From: Phycisphaerae bacterium | GTDB taxonomy: Bacteria; Planctomycetota; Phycisphaerae; Phycisphaerales; UBA1924 | DNA length: 64,000 nucleotides | Reading direction: 5' to 3' | Assembly (NCBI GenBank): GCA_016873295.1 | Contig: VGXM01000012.1 | Coordinates: 1 to 64,000 of the forward strand | Shown here: one piece after another, positions 43,967 through 52,449 of the stretch | Position numbering within the stretch: the stretch's first letter is position 1 | Layout: every line of letters starts with the position of its first letter | The notes under the pieces: generated by a model | The model's input: only the letters and a program-made list of their open reading frames with translations | The model's database searches: none | What the model was told of the DNA's origin: nothing | Translations under genes and position numbers: made by a program

Positions 43967-45592
43967 GTGGACCTGACCGGTCTATTGAATGGCCTGCGGG
44001 ATCGGCTTGGGCTGACCGTGGTCGGTCCGGAGCACGTTCGGGTCTGCGACCTCACCGAGGACAGCCGAACCGTGCTCCCGGGCTCCATGTTCGTCGCAAG
44101 GCCGGGCGGGCAGGCCGACGGCCGCGCCTTCATCGCCGACGCCGTGCGCGCGGGGGCGGCCGCCATCCTCACCGACCACGTCCCCGCCCGGGACCACGCC
44201 GCCGACGTCCCCCTCGTCCTCGCCCCCGACATCGCCTTGGCCTCGGCCCTCATCGCCGACCGCTTCTATGGCGAGCCGGCCCGGAAACTACGCACCGTCG
44301 GCGTCACCGGGACCAACGGCAAGACCACCGTGACCTGGCTGTGCTGGAGGCTGCTCAACGAGTGCGGCTTGCGCGCGGGGCTCATCGGCACCGTCCTGGT
44401 CGACGACGGACGCGAAGTCGCCCGCGCCTCCCACACCACCCCCCCCGCGATCGAGCTGGCGCGCACCTTGGCGACGATGGTCGAGGGCGGCTGCCGCGCC
44501 GCCGTCCTCGAGGTCTCCAGCCACGCCCTCGACCAGAAGCGCGCCGACGCCCTCGCCTTCGACGTCGCGGTGTTCACCAACCTCACGGGCGACCACCTGG
44601 ACTACCACGGCTCCATGGAGCGGTACGCGGCGGCCAAGGCGCGGCTGTTCGGGCTGGTCAGGCCCGGCGGCGTGGCGCTGCACCGCGCCGCCGACCCCTG
44701 GGCCGGCGCCGTGCTGGCGGGGTGCCGGGCGCCCCGGACCGCCTGCCACGTCGGAACGCCGGGCCTGTTCGCGCCCGCCGACGCGGGCGACGCGCGGGCC
44801 GAGATCCTCAGCGAGTCCATGGACGGCATGCGCCTCCGCCTGGACGGGCCCTGGGGCGTGATCGAGGCGCCCGTGCCGCTCATCGGCGAGTACAACGCGA
44901 TGAACGTGCTGCACGCGGTGGCCGCCGCGCACGCCCTCGGGGTCCGATCGGCGGACCTGGAGCGGGCCCTGCCCCGCGCCGCGCCCCCGCCCGGTCGACT
45001 GGAGGCGGTCACGCGCGCCGACGACCGGGCGGCGGTGTTCGTCGACTTCGCGCACAGCGACGACTCGCTGCGCAACGTCCTCGTGACGGTCCGCCGGGCC
45101 ATGCAGGCCTCGGGGCGTGGCGGGCGCCTGCACGTCGTCTTCGGGTGCGGCGGCGACCGGGACAGGACCAAGAGGCCGCGGATGGGCGCGGCGGCGGCGG
45201 AACTGGCCGACGCCGTCGTCGTGACCAGCGACAACCCGAGGTCGGAGCCCCCCGGGGACATCATCGACCAGGTCCTCTCGGGCGTCCCGCCCCAGCGCCG
45301 CGCCGCCGTCACGGTGCACGCCGACCGCGAGACCGCCATTACCGCGACGATCCGGGCCGCCTGGGCGGGCGGCGAGGGACGCGACGTGGTCGTGATCGCC
45401 GGCAAGGGACACGAGACCGAACAGATCCTCCCCGACGGGCGGGGCGGGCTGGCCCGGCGTCCCTTCGACGACCGCGAGGTCGCGTCGTCGGTGGTCGAGG
45501 CCCTGCGGGGCGGCGCCGGGGCCAAGGGCGGTCGGCGCCCCACGCGCCCCGCGGGACGCGACGCCAGGCGACGCGGGCGGAGGAGCGCGTGA
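43967..45592 (+). CDS. murE: UDP-MurNAc-L-Ala-D-Glu:diamino-acid ligase MurE
   Basis: Adds the third residue of the peptidoglycan stem peptide. 541 aa. ATP-binding VGVTGTNGKTTVTWL; substrate motif SHTTPPAIEL; VLEVSSHALDQKRAD; FTNLTGDHLDYHG with Lys-carbamylation region AAAKARLF; and DNPRSEPP, the signature for meso-diaminopimelate as substrate. A basic C-terminal tail (RRPTRPAGRDARRRG) is extra. GTG start at 43967 with GAGGGG upstream. First of three cell-wall genes; murF begins 7 bp later. Shows that this planctomycete makes DAP-type peptidoglycan precursors. Confidence 0.95.
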   Translation: MDLTGLLNGLRDRLGLTVVGPEHVRVCDLTEDSRTVLPGSMFVARPGGQADGRAFIADAVRAGAAAILTDHVPARDHAADVPLVLAPDIALASALIADRFYGEPARKLRTVGVTGTNGKTTVTWLCWRLLNECGLRAGLIGTVLVDDGREVARASHTTPPAIELARTLATMVEGGCRAAVLEVSSHALDQKRADALAFDVAVFTNLTGDHLDYHGSMERYAAAKARLFGLVRPGGVALHRAADPWAGAVLAGCRAPRTACHVGTPGLFAPADAGDARAEILSESMDGMRLRLDGPWGVIEAPVPLIGEYNAMNVLHAVAAAHALGVRSADLERALPRAAPPPGRLEAVTRADDRAAVFVDFAHSDDSLRNVLVTVRRAMQASGRGGRLHVVFGCGGDRDRTKRPRMGAAAAELADAVVVTSDNPRSEPPGDIIDQVLSGVPPQRRAAVTVHADRETAITATIRAAWAGGEGRDVVVIAGKGHETEQILPDGRGGLARRPFDDREVASSVVEALRGGAGAKGGRRPTRPAGRDARRRGRRSA

Positions 45593-45599
45593 GAGCGCC

Positions 45600-47093
45600 A
45601 TGAGCCACTGGACGCTGGACGCCATCAAGGCGGTGATCGGGGGGACCTGGCTGGCGAGGCCCGAGTCGCCCCCCGGACCGGTGCACGGCGCCTGCGTCGA
45701 CTCGCGCGCCTGCGGGCCGGGGCAGGTCTTCTTCGCGCTCAGGGGCGAGCGCGCCGACGGGCACTCCTTCCTCCCGGACGCCGCCGCCGCCGGCGCCGCC
45801 CTCGCGGTCGTCACTTCCCCCGAGGCCCTCCCCGAGGGCTGGCGGGCGCGGATCGGCCCCATGGCGGTGCTGCACACGCCGGACTCGGGTGCCGCCCTCC
45901 TGCGCCTGGCCGCGGCCCACCGCCGACGCCTCGACAGCACGCGCGTCATCGCGGTGGGGGGGAGCAACGGCAAGACCACGACCGTCCGCCTCCTGTCCGC
46001 CGTCCTCGGCTCGACCCTCCGCGGTTCGGCGTCGATCAAGAGCTTCAACAACGCGGTGGGCGTGCCCCTGACGATCCTGGGCGCCAACCGCTCCCACCAG
46101 TACCTCGTGTGCGAGGTCGGGACCAACGCGCCCGGCGAGATCGCCCCCCTGGCGCAGGTCATTGCCCCCGACCTCGCCGTCATCACCAGCGTGGGACGCG
46201 AGCACCTGGAGGGGCTGGCGACCCTGGCAGGCGTCGCCGCCGAGGAGGCCTCGCTCCTGGGCGGGCTGGTGCCGGGCGGGCTGGCGGTCCTTCCGGCGGG
46301 GGTCGAGGCCCTGGCGGGCCCGGCCCGCAAGCGCCTGGCCCAGGTCGCGGGCGCGACCGCCGTCACCTTCGGGTTCGGCGAAGACGCGGACCTGCGCGTG
46401 ACCGACTGTGCCCACGAGCGCCGCGAGGGCGGCGTGTGCCTGCGCTTCCGCGTCAACGCGCGCGAGTGGTACGACGTCCCGCTCGCCGGGCGCCACAACG
46501 CGCTCAACGCCACCGCGGCCCTCGCCGTGGCGCGGCGGCTGGGCGTCGCTCCCGACGCCGCCCGCGAGGGGCTGCGCCGCGTCGAGCCCGCCGAGCTGCG
46601 CATGCAGGTGGCGCGGGTCCCCGTCCTGGGCGGGCGGGTCGAGGTCTTCAACGACGCGTACAACGCCAACCCCGAGTCGATGCTCGCGGCCCTCGAGACC
46701 TTCGCCGAGCTCGCCGGCGGATCGACGCGGCGCGTGGCGATCCTGGGCGACATGCTCGAACTCGGCGACGCCGCCCCCGACCTGCACCGCGAGATCGGCG
46801 AGGCGATCGCCGCGGGCGACCGCGCCGACCTCGTCGTCACCGTCGGACCGCTCGCCGGGTTCATCGCCGAACGCTTGAGCCGCTCGTGGCCCGCCGAGCG
46901 CATCGTGCCCATCGAGGACCCGGCCCACGCCCCCTCGGCGGCCCGCCTGCTCCGCGCCGGCGACGCGGTCCTGCTCAAGGGCTCGCGACGCATGGCCCTG
47001 GAGCGCGTCGCCGCCGCCCTGGCCGCGGACGCCCCCACCCGCCCCGCGGGCGCGAAGGGACCCGCCCCGACGCCGGCCACGCCACTGCCCTAG
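45600..47093 (+). CDS. murF: UDP-MurNAc-tripeptide:D-Ala-D-Ala ligase MurF
   Basis: Adds D-Ala-D-Ala to complete the peptidoglycan pentapeptide precursor. 497 aa. N-terminal substrate domain (VDSRACGPGQVFFALRGERADGH), ATP site VGGSNGKTTTVRLLSAVL, KSFNNAVGVPLTIL, VCEVGTNAPGEIAPL, SVGREHLEGL, and C-terminal NDAYNANPESMLAALE. All typical. 7 bp after murE and 8 bp before mraY, so the three genes form one operon. The last 20 residues are a low-complexity Ala/Pro extension. Confidence 0.95.
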   Translation: MSHWTLDAIKAVIGGTWLARPESPPGPVHGACVDSRACGPGQVFFALRGERADGHSFLPDAAAAGAALAVVTSPEALPEGWRARIGPMAVLHTPDSGAALLRLAAAHRRRLDSTRVIAVGGSNGKTTTVRLLSAVLGSTLRGSASIKSFNNAVGVPLTILGANRSHQYLVCEVGTNAPGEIAPLAQVIAPDLAVITSVGREHLEGLATLAGVAAEEASLLGGLVPGGLAVLPAGVEALAGPARKRLAQVAGATAVTFGFGEDADLRVTDCAHERREGGVCLRFRVNAREWYDVPLAGRHNALNATAALAVARRLGVAPDAAREGLRRVEPAELRMQVARVPVLGGRVEVFNDAYNANPESMLAALETFAELAGGSTRRVAILGDMLELGDAAPDLHREIGEAIAAGDRADLVVTVGPLAGFIAERLSRSWPAERIVPIEDPAHAPSAARLLRAGDAVLLKGSRRMALERVAAALAADAPTRPAGAKGPAPTPATPLP

Positions 47094-47101
47094 GACCCCC
47101 C

Positions 47102-48268
47102 ATGCTCTACCTCCTCCTCAGGGCGATCGAGAACTGGCTGGTGGAGCGCGAGGTGTACGGGCTCTTCCGCGTGCTCGACCAGCTCGAGTTCCGGGCCCTG
47201 GCGGCGGCGGGCCTCTCCTTCACCATCGTCGTCGCCCTCGGGCCCCGCGTCATCCACTGGCTCAAGATGAAGAAGATCGGCGACACCGGGCTCTCCGACG
47301 CCCAGGCCCTGCGCCAGCACATGAACAGCAAGCAGGCCACGCCCACCATGGGAGGCGTGCTCATCGTCGGCGCCATGGCCGGGGCCGTCCTCCTGCTCGC
47401 CGACGTCGGGCAGTTCTACGTCCAGGCCGCCCTCATCGTCATGGTCTGCTTCGCCGCCCTGGGCGCCGTCGACGACTGGCTCAAGCTGACGGCGGCGTCA
47501 CGCGGATCGGGCGGACGCCAGGGGCTCTACGCCTGGGAGAAGCTGGTCTTCCAGATCGGGCTCGCGGGCCTGGTCGGGTACTTCGCCTTCCACCAGGCCG
47601 AGGGGGCCCAGAACCTGGCCCACGTCCTCAACCTGCCCCTGCAGAAGACCTACGAGTCGGCGGGCGGCGCGCCCGCCCCGGGCCTGGTCTACCTCGGGGC
47701 CGGCGCCTACGTCGCCGTCATGACCCTCATGGTCGCGGGCATGAGCAACGCCGTGAACATCACCGACGGCATGGACGGGCTGGCCGCGGGCATCTCCGGC
47801 ACCGTCGCGGTCGGGCTCCTCCTGCTCACCCTCATCGCCGGCAGCGACAAGTGGGCCCAGTACCTGCTCGTGCCGCACGTGCCCGTCGCCGACGAACTCT
47901 CCGTCGTCGCCGGCGCCATGGTCGGCGCCTGCCTGGGCTTCCTCTGGTGGAACTGCTCCCCCGCCCAGGTCTTCATGGGCGACACCGGGGCCCTCGCCCT
48001 CGGCGCCGTCATCGGATACTCCGCCGTCATCGTGCGCCAGGAGGTCGTCGTGCTCCTCATGTGCGGCGTCTTCCTCGCCGAGATCGGCAGCGTCGTCCTC
48101 CAGGTCGGCTGCTTCAAGCTCACCGGCGGCACACGCATCTTCCGCGTCGCCCCCATCCACCACCACTTCCACCTGGGCGGATGGACCGAGCAGCAGGTCG
48201 TCGCCCGCGCGTGGATCGTCACGATCCTGCTCGTCATCGTCGGGCTGGCCTCGATCAAGGTCCGGTGA
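47102..48268 (+). CDS. mraY: Phospho-MurNAc-pentapeptide transferase MraY
   Basis: An integral membrane enzyme making lipid I from UDP-MurNAc-pentapeptide and undecaprenyl phosphate. 388 aa with about ten membrane helices. Motifs: KKIGDTGLSD / ATPTMGGVLIV; LGAVDDWLKL (the Asp-Asp pair); NITDGMDGLAAG; FMGDTGALALGAVIG; and the MraY-specific PIHHHFHLGGWTEQQVVARAW. ATG at 47102. It is the last gene of the murE-murF-mraY operon; murD, ftsW and murG, which usually follow, are replaced by a convergent lipoprotein gene. Confidence 0.96.
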   Translation: MLYLLLRAIENWLVEREVYGLFRVLDQLEFRALAAAGLSFTIVVALGPRVIHWLKMKKIGDTGLSDAQALRQHMNSKQATPTMGGVLIVGAMAGAVLLLADVGQFYVQAALIVMVCFAALGAVDDWLKLTAASRGSGGRQGLYAWEKLVFQIGLAGLVGYFAFHQAEGAQNLAHVLNLPLQKTYESAGGAPAPGLVYLGAGAYVAVMTLMVAGMSNAVNITDGMDGLAAGISGTVAVGLLLLTLIAGSDKWAQYLLVPHVPVADELSVVAGAMVGACLGFLWWNCSPAQVFMGDTGALALGAVIGYSAVIVRQEVVVLLMCGVFLAEIGSVVLQVGCFKLTGGTRIFRVAPIHHHFHLGGWTEQQVVARAWIVTILLVIVGLASIKVR

Positions 48269-48303
48269 GCGCCGCCCACCCACGGACCGCGCCGGACCAC
48301 GCG

Positions 48304-48711
48304 TCACCTCGCCGGCGCCGCCTCCACGCCCCGCAGCCGCGCCAAACGGCGCGCCACGCGCTCGATCAGCCGACGCTCCGTCTCGGGTCGGCCCCAGCGC
48401 CCGACACGGGCTTCGAGAGATAGCCCGTCGCCGCGACGCTCGACGACCAGCAGCCCGGGCTCCTCCCCCGCGCTCAAGAGCCGGAACTCGATCCGCCCGG
48501 GCGCCGGGGCCAGGCGCTCGACCACCGCAACCTCCGCCTCCCCCACCGCGAGGCTCACCGCCGCGTCAACGTCCTCCCAGTCGCCCGCCGCCGTCGCGAC
48601 GAACGGGTCGCCCCCCAGCACGGGCCCAGGCCCGGGCGCGGAGCCGCAGCCGACCAGCCACGCGATCGCGGCGTGAACCCAAACGGTGCTCCATCGCAGA
48701 CCATACATCAT
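48304..48711 (-). CDS. Small predicted lipoprotein of unknown function
   Basis: A 135-aa protein with a lipoprotein signal (AAIAWLVGCGSAPGPG; lipobox Leu-Val-Gly-Cys). The body is acidic then basic and ends in an amphipathic helix (ERRLIERVARRLARL). ATG at 48711 or 48708. It is convergent with mraY and divergent from phoH. The long open frame extending antisense through phoH and pgpH is an artefact. No family is recognised. Confidence 0.65.
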   Translation of the reverse strand: MMYGLRWSTVWVHAAIAWLVGCGSAPGPGPVLGGDPFVATAAGDWEDVDAAVSLAVGEAEVAVVERLAPAPGRIEFRLLSAGEEPGLLVVERRGDGLSLEARVGRWGRPETERRLIERVARRLARLRGVEAAPAR

Positions 48712-48816
48712 CCGTACATCCCCGAGCCGGCGTGTGGTTCCGCGGCCGGCTCGTCGATACCCTAGCGTGTCGGGCGGGCCGCCCTCAAAGGGCCCGGGCC
48801 CCCCCCCGACCAAGGC

Positions 48817-49899
48817 GTGTCGAACCGCTCGATGGATATCACCATCACAGTGCCCCCGGACGCGGACCGCGTCGCCGTCCTCGGGTCCGCGGAGCGCCAC
48901 CTCAAGATCCTGCGGGAGGCGTTGGGCGTGGCCATCACGGCCCGGGGGCGCGAGGTCCGCATCCGCGGCGAGCGCGATCCCGTGCGCGTCGCCCGGCGCG
49001 TCGTCGAGCGGCTCGCCGAGCGGGCCGCCCAGGGGCGAGCCCCCGACCGGCGTGCCGTGCTCGACGCCATCAGCGAGGAGTCGGAGCTGCTGCGCCGCGA
49101 GCAGCGCCTGGCCCGGCCGGCGACGGAGGAACCCGACGAGGGCCAGCCGCCCCGCACCGCCGACCTGCGCTGGAACGGAGAGCTCGACGTCTACGCCCAC
49201 GGGCGCCCCGTCCGGGCCCGAAAGCCCAACCAGCAGTTCTATCTCGACGCCATCCGCGACCACGACCTGGTCTTCGCCATCGGGCCGGCGGGCACGGGCA
49301 AGACCTACCTGGGCGTCGCCGCGGCCATCCACCTGCTCAAGAGCGGGCGCGTGAGCAAGGTCATCCTGGCCCGCCCGGCGGTGGAGGCCGGCGAGCGGCT
49401 GGGATTCCTGCCCGGCGACCTGCAGGCCAAGGTGAACCCCTACCTCCGCCCGCTCTTCGACGCCGTGCACGACATGATGGACTTCCCGACCATCCGGAGG
49501 TTCATGGACAACGACGTGGTCGAGGTCGTGCCCCTGGCGTTCATGCGCGGACGCACGCTCAACAACGCGGTCATCATCCTCGATGAGGCCCAGAACGCCA
49601 CCGTCGGGCAGATGAAGATGTTCCTCACCCGCATGGGGCAGGGCAGCAAGACCATCGTCACGGGAGACGTCACGCAGATCGACCTCGGCGACCCGAGGCA
49701 GTCCGGGCTGATCGACGCGGCCCGGCGCCTCCGCCGCGTCCCCGGCGTCGCCTTCGTCGCCTTCGACCAGGACGACGTGGTCCGGCACGACCTCGTGAGG
49801 CGGATCATCGACGCCTACGGCGAAGAGGACGCGGGCGCCACGCGCCGCCGACGCCCGCCCCCCGTCGGCACCCCCCCCACCGAGCCCGCGGAAGGCTGA
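48817..49899 (+). CDS. phoH: PhoH-family ATPase
   Basis: A 360-aa cytoplasmic P-loop ATPase, in the family linked to RNA metabolism and ribosome maturation. N-terminal KH-like domain (ITVPPDADRVAVLGSAERHLK), a linker, then the helicase-like core: KPNQQFYLDAIRDHDLVFAI, Walker A GPAGTGKTYLGVAAA, ARPAVEAGERLGFLPGDL, Walker B VIILDEAQNATVGQM, TGDVTQIDLG. Start GTG 48817 (weak ribosome-binding site); ATG 48832 is possible. pgpH begins 3 bp after the stop, reproducing the common phoH-pgpH arrangement; ybeY, often third, is absent. Confidence 0.93.
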   Translation: MSNRSMDITITVPPDADRVAVLGSAERHLKILREALGVAITARGREVRIRGERDPVRVARRVVERLAERAAQGRAPDRRAVLDAISEESELLRREQRLARPATEEPDEGQPPRTADLRWNGELDVYAHGRPVRARKPNQQFYLDAIRDHDLVFAIGPAGTGKTYLGVAAAIHLLKSGRVSKVILARPAVEAGERLGFLPGDLQAKVNPYLRPLFDAVHDMMDFPTIRRFMDNDVVEVVPLAFMRGRTLNNAVIILDEAQNATVGQMKMFLTRMGQGSKTIVTGDVTQIDLGDPRQSGLIDAARRLRRVPGVAFVAFDQDDVVRHDLVRRIIDAYGEEDAGATRRRRPPPVGTPPTEPAEG

Positions 49900-49902
49900 A
49901 CC

Positions 49903-52233
49903 ATGCCCGAGAACGGCGAGCCCACCACGCGAACCGGGACCCTCCGCCGAGCCATCCGCTCGCGGCACCTGCTGCGCCGCGGCGAGTCGGGGCTGGCGGC
50001 CCGGGCCCTGACCCTGGCGCGGTCGGGCGGGCTGGCGCCGCTCCTGGTGGCGCTCGTCGCCTTCGTCGCCCTGGCCTCCCCCATGGTCTGGTGGACCCGC
50101 GAGCACCCCCTGGTCGAGCCCGGGCGCGTCATGGGGCACACCCACACCGTCCGCGTCCCCCTGCGCCTGGAGGACAGCGTCGCGACCATGGAGCAGCGCG
50201 AGGCGGCGCGGCAGCGCACGCCCCGCGTCTACGTCGCCGACGCCGCCTTCCTCGACGAGGTCGCCACCTCGCTGCGCAACCTCCCCAGGACCGTCGCGGG
50301 GGCCCAGTCGGCGGCCCAGGTCGAGGCCGCCATCCGCGAGCAGTTCCGCCTCACCGACGAGAGCCTCGCCGCCCTGCAGGGCGGGCTCGCCGACGGCGAG
50401 CCCACGCCCGAGTGGTCCCAGCGCGTCGAGGCCCTGCTCACCCTGCTCCGCGCCCGCCCCATCGTCGACAAGGCCACCTACCAGCGCGCCACGCAGGAGG
50501 GCACCCACTCGCAACTCCTGCTGCGCACCAGCGACGGCGAGGTGCTGGTCCCGCGCGGCGAGATCCTCAACGCCGACGACGCCCAGCTCATGGCCGGCGC
50601 CGCCGCCATCATGGGACGCGACGCCGGCTTCGTCGGCCTGCGCCGCGACGTCGTCGCCGACCGCATCGCCCGGCTCGGACGGGCCACCTACCGCGCCGAC
50701 GAGTCCGCCACCGCCGCCGCCATGGAGCAGGCCGCCCGGCTCGTCCCCGCGGTCTTCCGCGAGAGCCCCGTCGGGCAGGTCGTGTTCCGGCGCGGCGAAC
50801 GCCTGACCAACGCCCAGTTCGAGCTCTACGAGGCCGAGCTGCTCGCGTCCCGCGCCGGCATGACCCCCTGGGCCCTCGGCGCCGAGCGCCTCGCGCTGAC
50901 GGCCGTGCTCGCCGCCGTCGCCGCCGCCCTCCTCGGATACGTCATCCTCTTCGTCCCCCGCCTGCGCGGCCACACCGCGCGCTTCGCCGCCGTCCTTCTC
51001 ATGATGCTCGCGGCCCTGGGCGTCGCCGGCGCCGGCGCCGCCGCCGACCCCGGCCTCATCACCCTCTTCGCCACCGCGCCCGTCCTCCTTCTGGCCGTGG
51101 CCCTGGTCGTCGGACTGGACAACCGCGCCGCCCTGGCGTTCGGGATCATCCAGGCCGTCATCACCGCCCTGGCCCTCGGGCTCTCCGTGGGCATGCTGAT
51201 CGTCATGGTCGCGGGCGTGGGCGTCGCGTCCTGGCTCCTCGCGGACCTGCGCGAGCGGCGCACGCTCCTCAGGGCCGCCCTCCTCATGGGACTGGCCCTG
51301 GCGGTCGCGACCCTCACCACGGGCGTCGTGGAGTGGGGCGGCACGGGGCCGGCCCTGCGCCAGACGCTCCTCGACGCCGGGCTGGCCGCGGCGGGCGGCG
51401 TGCTCGTCGGGTCGCTCACCCTCTTCCTGGTCCCGGGCGTCGAGCGCGCCTTCGACGTCGCCACCGGGCTCACCCTCATCGAACTCCGCGACCCGCGCCA
51501 CCCCCTGCTCCGCGAACTGCAACTGCGGGCCCCGGGCACCTACACCCACTCCCTCAACGTCGCCACCATCGCCGAGGCCGCCGCCGACGCCATCCACGCC
51601 GACACCCTCCTCACCTACGTCGGCGCCCTCTACCACGACATCGGGAAGATGAACAAGCCCGAGTACTTCGTCGAGAACCAGGCCGGCGGCGTCAACAGGC
51701 ACGACAAGCTCAGCCCCGCCATGAGCCTGCTCGTCATCGTCGGGCACGTCAAGGACGGGATGGAGCTCGCCCGCGAGTTCCGGCTCCCCCGCGCCGTCTG
51801 GCACTTCGTCGAGAGCCACCACGGCACCACCCTCGTCGAGTACTTCTTCCACCGCGCCCGCCAGCATGCCCTCGCCGAACGCAAGCCCGGGCAGGGCCGA
51901 CCGCCCGAGGAAGAGGCCCATGTCCCCGACGAGTTCGAGTACCGCTACCCCGGCCCGCGCCCCCGCACCCGCGAGGCCGCCACCCTCATGATCGCCGACG
52001 CCGTCGAGTCCACCGCCAGGACCCTCGAAGACCCTACCCCCGCCCGAATCGACTCGCTCGTGCGCACCATCGTGAACAGGCGCCTGCTCGACGGGCAGTT
52101 CGACGACTGCGGGATCACCCTGGTGGAGCTCAACCGGATCAGCGAGTCCGTTGGCCGCACCGTCGCCAGCCTCTACCACGCCAGGGTCCAGTACCCCGAG
52201 GACGAGAAGGGGACGGAGGCGAGGCGCGCCTGA
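49903..52233 (+). CDS. pgpH: 7TM-HD protein PgpH, c-di-AMP phosphodiesterase
   Basis: A 776-aa membrane protein of the 7TMR-HD family, known in Listeria as a c-di-AMP phosphodiesterase. One N-terminal helix (LVALVAFVALASPMVWW), an extracellular 7TMR-HDED region of about 250 residues, a bundle of about seven helices (LTAVLAAVAAALLGYVILFV … VLVGSLTLFLVPGVE), and a cytoplasmic HD domain with TYTHSLNVATIAEAAA, ALYHDIGKMNKPEYF, ILDE-like ESHHGTTLVEYFF and MIADAVESTAR. The metal ligands His, His-Asp and Asp are all present. With cdaA in the same window, the organism can make and degrade c-di-AMP. It is likely co-transcribed with phoH. Confidence 0.92.
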   Translation: MPENGEPTTRTGTLRRAIRSRHLLRRGESGLAARALTLARSGGLAPLLVALVAFVALASPMVWWTREHPLVEPGRVMGHTHTVRVPLRLEDSVATMEQREAARQRTPRVYVADAAFLDEVATSLRNLPRTVAGAQSAAQVEAAIREQFRLTDESLAALQGGLADGEPTPEWSQRVEALLTLLRARPIVDKATYQRATQEGTHSQLLLRTSDGEVLVPRGEILNADDAQLMAGAAAIMGRDAGFVGLRRDVVADRIARLGRATYRADESATAAAMEQAARLVPAVFRESPVGQVVFRRGERLTNAQFELYEAELLASRAGMTPWALGAERLALTAVLAAVAAALLGYVILFVPRLRGHTARFAAVLLMMLAALGVAGAGAAADPGLITLFATAPVLLLAVALVVGLDNRAALAFGIIQAVITALALGLSVGMLIVMVAGVGVASWLLADLRERRTLLRAALLMGLALAVATLTTGVVEWGGTGPALRQTLLDAGLAAAGGVLVGSLTLFLVPGVERAFDVATGLTLIELRDPRHPLLRELQLRAPGTYTHSLNVATIAEAAADAIHADTLLTYVGALYHDIGKMNKPEYFVENQAGGVNRHDKLSPAMSLLVIVGHVKDGMELAREFRLPRAVWHFVESHHGTTLVEYFFHRARQHALAERKPGQGRPPEEEAHVPDEFEYRYPGPRPRTREAATLMIADAVESTARTLEDPTPARIDSLVRTIVNRRLLDGQFDDCGITLVELNRISESVGRTVASLYHARVQYPEDEKGTEARRA

Positions 52234-52293
52234 TCCGGGGTTGACCTGAGGGCGCAGGTCCGGGAACTCGCGCGCCGGACCCCAAAAAAGACC

Positions 52294-52323
52294 TGGACAC
52301 GGAGGGGGTCCTTACGGTAGAGT
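52294..52323 (+). promoter_or_regulatory. Promoter of the trypsin-like protease gene
   Basis: TGGACA (52294-52299, one mismatch to consensus), an 18-bp spacer and TAGAGT (52318-52323). It would give a leader of about 120 nt before the ATG at 52450. Confidence 0.4.
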
Positions 52324-52449
52324 GGGGTGTCCGCCGGGGGGTTCGCTCGTGGTGCAGGCTGGTAGCCCCTCGCTGTTCAGGGGACTCGGAGCGCGGCCGA
52401 TGGCCGGGCGCGCTCTCATGGCATACCTCGCATCGACAAGGGAACCATC

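Noticed and set aside
48712-52179. Long minus-strand ORF antisense to phoH and pgpH
   Set aside because: Its residues before the lipoprotein start are Gly/Val/Glu-rich high-GC shadow sequence, while the plus strand encodes two complete, well-recognised proteins.
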